Source of the DNA: Planctomycetota bacterium | GTDB lineage: Bacteria > Planctomycetota > Planctomycetia > Pirellulales > Pirellulaceae | Assembly (NCBI GenBank): GCA_019347795.1 | Contig: JAHWKS010000380.1 | Location: 1 to 6,157, forward strand | Length of the DNA stretch: 6,157 bases | Reading direction: 5' to 3' | Shown: positions 3,968-6,157 of the stretch, piece by piece | How the letters are laid out: every line of letters begins with the position of its first letter | Position numbering within the stretch: position 1 is the first letter of the stretch | The notes under the pieces: generated by a model | What the model was told of the DNA's origin: nothing | What the model saw: only the letters and a program-made list of their open reading frames with translations | Databases searched by the model: none | Program-made: the position numbers and the translations under genes

Positions 3968-6157
3968 CTACGGCTTCGCCAAGTCGAAGTCGGCCATTTG
4001 GCGGCCGAGGTAGATGTGGTCGTAGAGGGCGTATTCGCCGTCGATCGCCGAGAGGGCCAGGCCGTTGAAGGTGAACTCGCCGAAGTCCTGGAACAGGTCG
4101 CGCGTCACCACCACCCAGTCTTCGGGCAACTGCTCGGCCACCAGGAGCGAGGCGGAGTAGCATTCGCCCCCCGGACCGGAGTGGTAGCGGAACTTGGCGC
4201 CCGGGCGGGAGGCGTCCTGCGGGCCCCACTGGCCGTCGTGGTTGAGCTGCAGGCAGATCGACTCCCCCCCTTTCTTCTTCCAGGCGAAACGCAGGAAGCG
4301 GTACTCGCCGGGACCGGGGTTTTCGCGAATCTTGACCCCCAGCGGCGGCACGTTCTCGTTGTAGCGCTGGTCGGGCGTCACTTTGACCGCCGCCTGGCCC
4401 GAGTGCTTGTCGTCTTCGACGAGGCTGATCTCGCCGCCCCCTTGGCTCAATAGTTCGACGAACTTCGCATCGTCCTCGAACACCGCCAGCGGCGGCTCGG
4501 CCGGCGGCTTCTCGCCCGGCACGACGCGGAGCGCGACCGCGATCGCCTCGCTCCGCAGCACCGCGGCGTTTTTCGGATCCGGCTGCGACGTGGCCACCAG
4601 CTTCACTCCTTCGAGCTTTCCTTCTTTGGCGCCGTAGGGAAAATTCACCGGCAGCGCGAACTCCGTTTGATCCGCGGGCACGCTGATCTTCGGCGCGGGA
4701 TATCCCTGCGGCAATCCTTCCAGCGTCACGGTAACCGGCTGCGCGTAACCGCCGTGGCGCAGCACCTTGCCGGCGAAGCGGCCGGTTTCCCCCGCGCCCG
4801 CCTTGGATACAATCTCCGCGGGACCAGCCAGCTCCAGCCCGATCGGCGAGGTCGGCTTCAGCCGCCGCGCGGGCGTGGCCACGGTCGCCAAGACCGTCTT
4901 GCCGTCGGCGGCCAGCGCGTCGGCCACAACCACGACGCCCCACTCCCGCACCGGCAGGTCGGCCGGGGTGACAATCTCGACCACGCCTTGCGAGGCGTCG
5001 GCGGCGATCGTCGTCTCGGCGCCCAGCCGCAACGTGCGAGCGACGTCGTCCACTTCCACGTCTTTATTGTCTTGCTTGACCGTCTTCTTCGGCGGGACTT
5101 GCGTCGTAAGAAGGCGCACGCGAACCGGACCGACCTTCCCCTCGCGCCGCTCGACGTGGACGTGAATCGGAGTATTCGCGCCTAAGACCAGTTGCTTTAA
5201 ATCGCCGAAGTCCCAGTTCACGGCGATGGGCGCCGACGCCGCGACCGCGAATCCCACGTCATCCTGCATCCACCGATGGATTTGCGAGATCGGGTCCTGC
5301 GGCGTCTGAGCCGTCGCGACAAATTCGGCCGAACCGTCGGCCGCCCGTCCGATCACAGAAACCACGCTGCGGGCCGCCGCTTCAGGCGAGGCGGTCAACG
5401 TCAACAGGCCGATCGTATCGCCCGCGGCGATTGTGGCGCCGTCGGCCGTGACGCCGGCGGGGAGCTTCTCGACCAACAGCTCGATCGGCCCGTTGTAGCC
5501 TTGCCGATCCGCCTGCACCTTCACGACCTGCGTGGCGCCGGCGGGAAGGCTGATGCGGCCGGCATCGAGCGAAAGCGAAAATCGCGGCCGGCTCAGATTC
5601 TCCACCAGGACGCGATAGACAAATTCCTCCCCCCCGCGGCCGAGCAGGTCCTTGAGCGCCACCACGACTTTGTTCGTATTCGCCGGCACGTCGAACTCCA
5701 GCCCGGGGTCCATTTGTCCCGGCCGATCGTCGTTAGCGGCAAGTTGCCCGCCTTGCTCGTTGCGAAGCGAAAGCACCCCGTCCAGCGGCGAGCCGGCCTG
5801 ACGGGCGACCACGCTCACGCGAAGCTTCATTCCCGGCGCCACCTCCACGGCGTAACGGTCCTCCTCGCCTTTCTTCGAGAGCCGCCCGCTCACCGCCACG
5901 GGCGGCTGCGGCAACGCTTGAGGCGTTCCGGACTCGGAAGTCATCTCGACAAGTTCCGGAAAGCGGCTGACCGCCAGCGAAGGCTGGGCGCCGGTCAGCC
6001 CGGGGACCGCCGGCAGCGGCGCCGCCAGTTGCGATCCGGGGCCCATGTCGCCGGGGGCGACGCGGCTCTTCGCCTCGTCAGGAAGATTTGAGGAGACGAA
6101 ACCGATCTCGGTTTCATTGTCTCGCTCCACCCCGAGAGGAAAGGCGACGTCGGCGTA
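3968..6157 (-). CDS. C-terminal part of a large exported protein: PPC domain, Ig-like segments, jelly-roll-like C-terminus (cut by right edge)
   Basis: These 729 residues are the C-terminal part of a larger protein; the frame is open to base 6157 (YADVAFPLGVERDNETEIG). A GTG at 6130 exists but is probably internal: it lacks a good ribosome binding site, and no signal peptide follows it. Residues 86-186 resemble a PPC domain (VSGRLSKKGEEDRYAVEVAPGM, SPLDGVLSLRNEQGGQLAANDD abbreviated, LEFDVPA). Residues 190-270 and 437-545 are Ig-like strands with repeated phrasing (YNGPIELLVEKLPAGVTAD and YAQPVTVTLEGLPQGYPAP). Residues 557-722 look like a jelly-roll or carbohydrate-binding-like module (VFEDDAKFVELL, HSGQAAVKVTPDQRYNE, IRENPGPGEYRFLRFAWK, LYDHIYLGR), a C-terminus I associate with exported planctomycete proteins. 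No protease or other catalytic motif is visible. The likely role is surface or periplasmic binding, but any enzymatic domain would be in the missing N-terminus. Confidence 0.9.
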   Translation of the reverse strand, partial: YADVAFPLGVERDNETEIGFVSSNLPDEAKSRVAPGDMGPGSQLAAPLPAVPGLTGAQPSLAVSRFPELVEMTSESGTPQALPQPPVAVSGRLSKKGEEDRYAVEVAPGMKLRVSVVARQAGSPLDGVLSLRNEQGGQLAANDDRPGQMDPGLEFDVPANTNKVVVALKDLLGRGGEEFVYRVLVENLSRPRFSLSLDAGRISLPAGATQVVKVQADRQGYNGPIELLVEKLPAGVTADGATIAAGDTIGLLTLTASPEAAARSVVSVIGRAADGSAEFVATAQTPQDPISQIHRWMQDDVGFAVAASAPIAVNWDFGDLKQLVLGANTPIHVHVERREGKVGPVRVRLLTTQVPPKKTVKQDNKDVEVDDVARTLRLGAETTIAADASQGVVEIVTPADLPVREWGVVVVADALAADGKTVLATVATPARRLKPTSPIGLELAGPAEIVSKAGAGETGRFAGKVLRHGGYAQPVTVTLEGLPQGYPAPKISVPADQTEFALPVNFPYGAKEGKLEGVKLVATSQPDPKNAAVLRSEAIAVALRVVPGEKPPAEPPLAVFEDDAKFVELLSQGGGEISLVEDDKHSGQAAVKVTPDQRYNENVPPLGVKIRENPGPGEYRFLRFAWKKKGGESICLQLNHDGQWGPQDASRPGAKFRYHSGPGGECYSASLLVAEQLPEDWVVVTRDLFQDFGEFTFNGLALSAIDGEYALYDHIYLGRQMADFDLAKP

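Noticed and set aside
3915..4943. 342-codon open frame on the minus strand
   Set aside because: It overlaps the PPC-domain gene in another frame and gives an Arg, Gly and Ala-rich low-complexity product. The competing frame has coherent beta-sandwich sequence through to the end.
5276..6091. 271-codon open frame on the plus strand
   Set aside because: It is antisense to the PPC-domain gene and is rich in Arg, His and Gly with no recognisable motif.

Overview
This is a GC-rich bacterial window in which all six supported genes lie on the minus strand, so transcription runs from right to left. The protein types suggest a member of the Planctomycetota, perhaps near Pirellulales. They include a large exported protein with a pre-peptidase C-terminal (PPC) domain, Ig-like segments and a jelly-roll-like C-terminus, a protein with three DUF11/CARDB-like repeats, a CsgG/LpoB-like lipoprotein, and a small protein directly upstream of a Xer recombinase. 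This placement is by family resemblance from memory, not by a search.

Layout in the direction of transcription (right to left): (i) 6157-3968, the C-terminal 729 residues of a large multidomain, probably secreted protein whose start lies beyond the right edge. (ii) 3967-3540, a 428-base stretch with no credible gene. It holds three ATCCGTG repeats (3906-3933) and an imperfect hairpin (3791-3826). (iii) 3539-3270, a small two-helix membrane protein with a PLDc_N-type domain. (iv) 3269-3079, a leader of about 190 bases with two small stem-loops. (v) 3078-1990, a protein of three DUF11/CARDB-like beta-sandwich repeats without a visible signal peptide. (vi) 1989-1892, a short intergenic region with an AT-rich patch. 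(vii) 1891-881, a CsgG/LpoB-like lipoprotein. (viii) 880-741, an intergenic region mostly filled by a long REP-like or MITE-like palindrome (786-869). (ix) 740-498, an 80-residue conserved-looking protein with a good ribosome binding site at a GTG start. (x) 487-1, the N-terminal 162 residues of a XerC/XerD-type tyrosine recombinase, cut by the left edge.

Only the 80-residue gene and the recombinase form a clear operon, with a 10-base gap. The other genes are separated by about 100 to 430 bases and look independently transcribed. Several probably act in the envelope (large exported protein, membrane protein, lipoprotein), but nothing shows that they form one pathway. I see no CRISPR array, rRNA, tRNA, transposase or defence island. 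The most notable signals are the long palindrome at 786-869, the structured leader of the DUF11-like gene, and the small unknown gene coupled to the recombinase.
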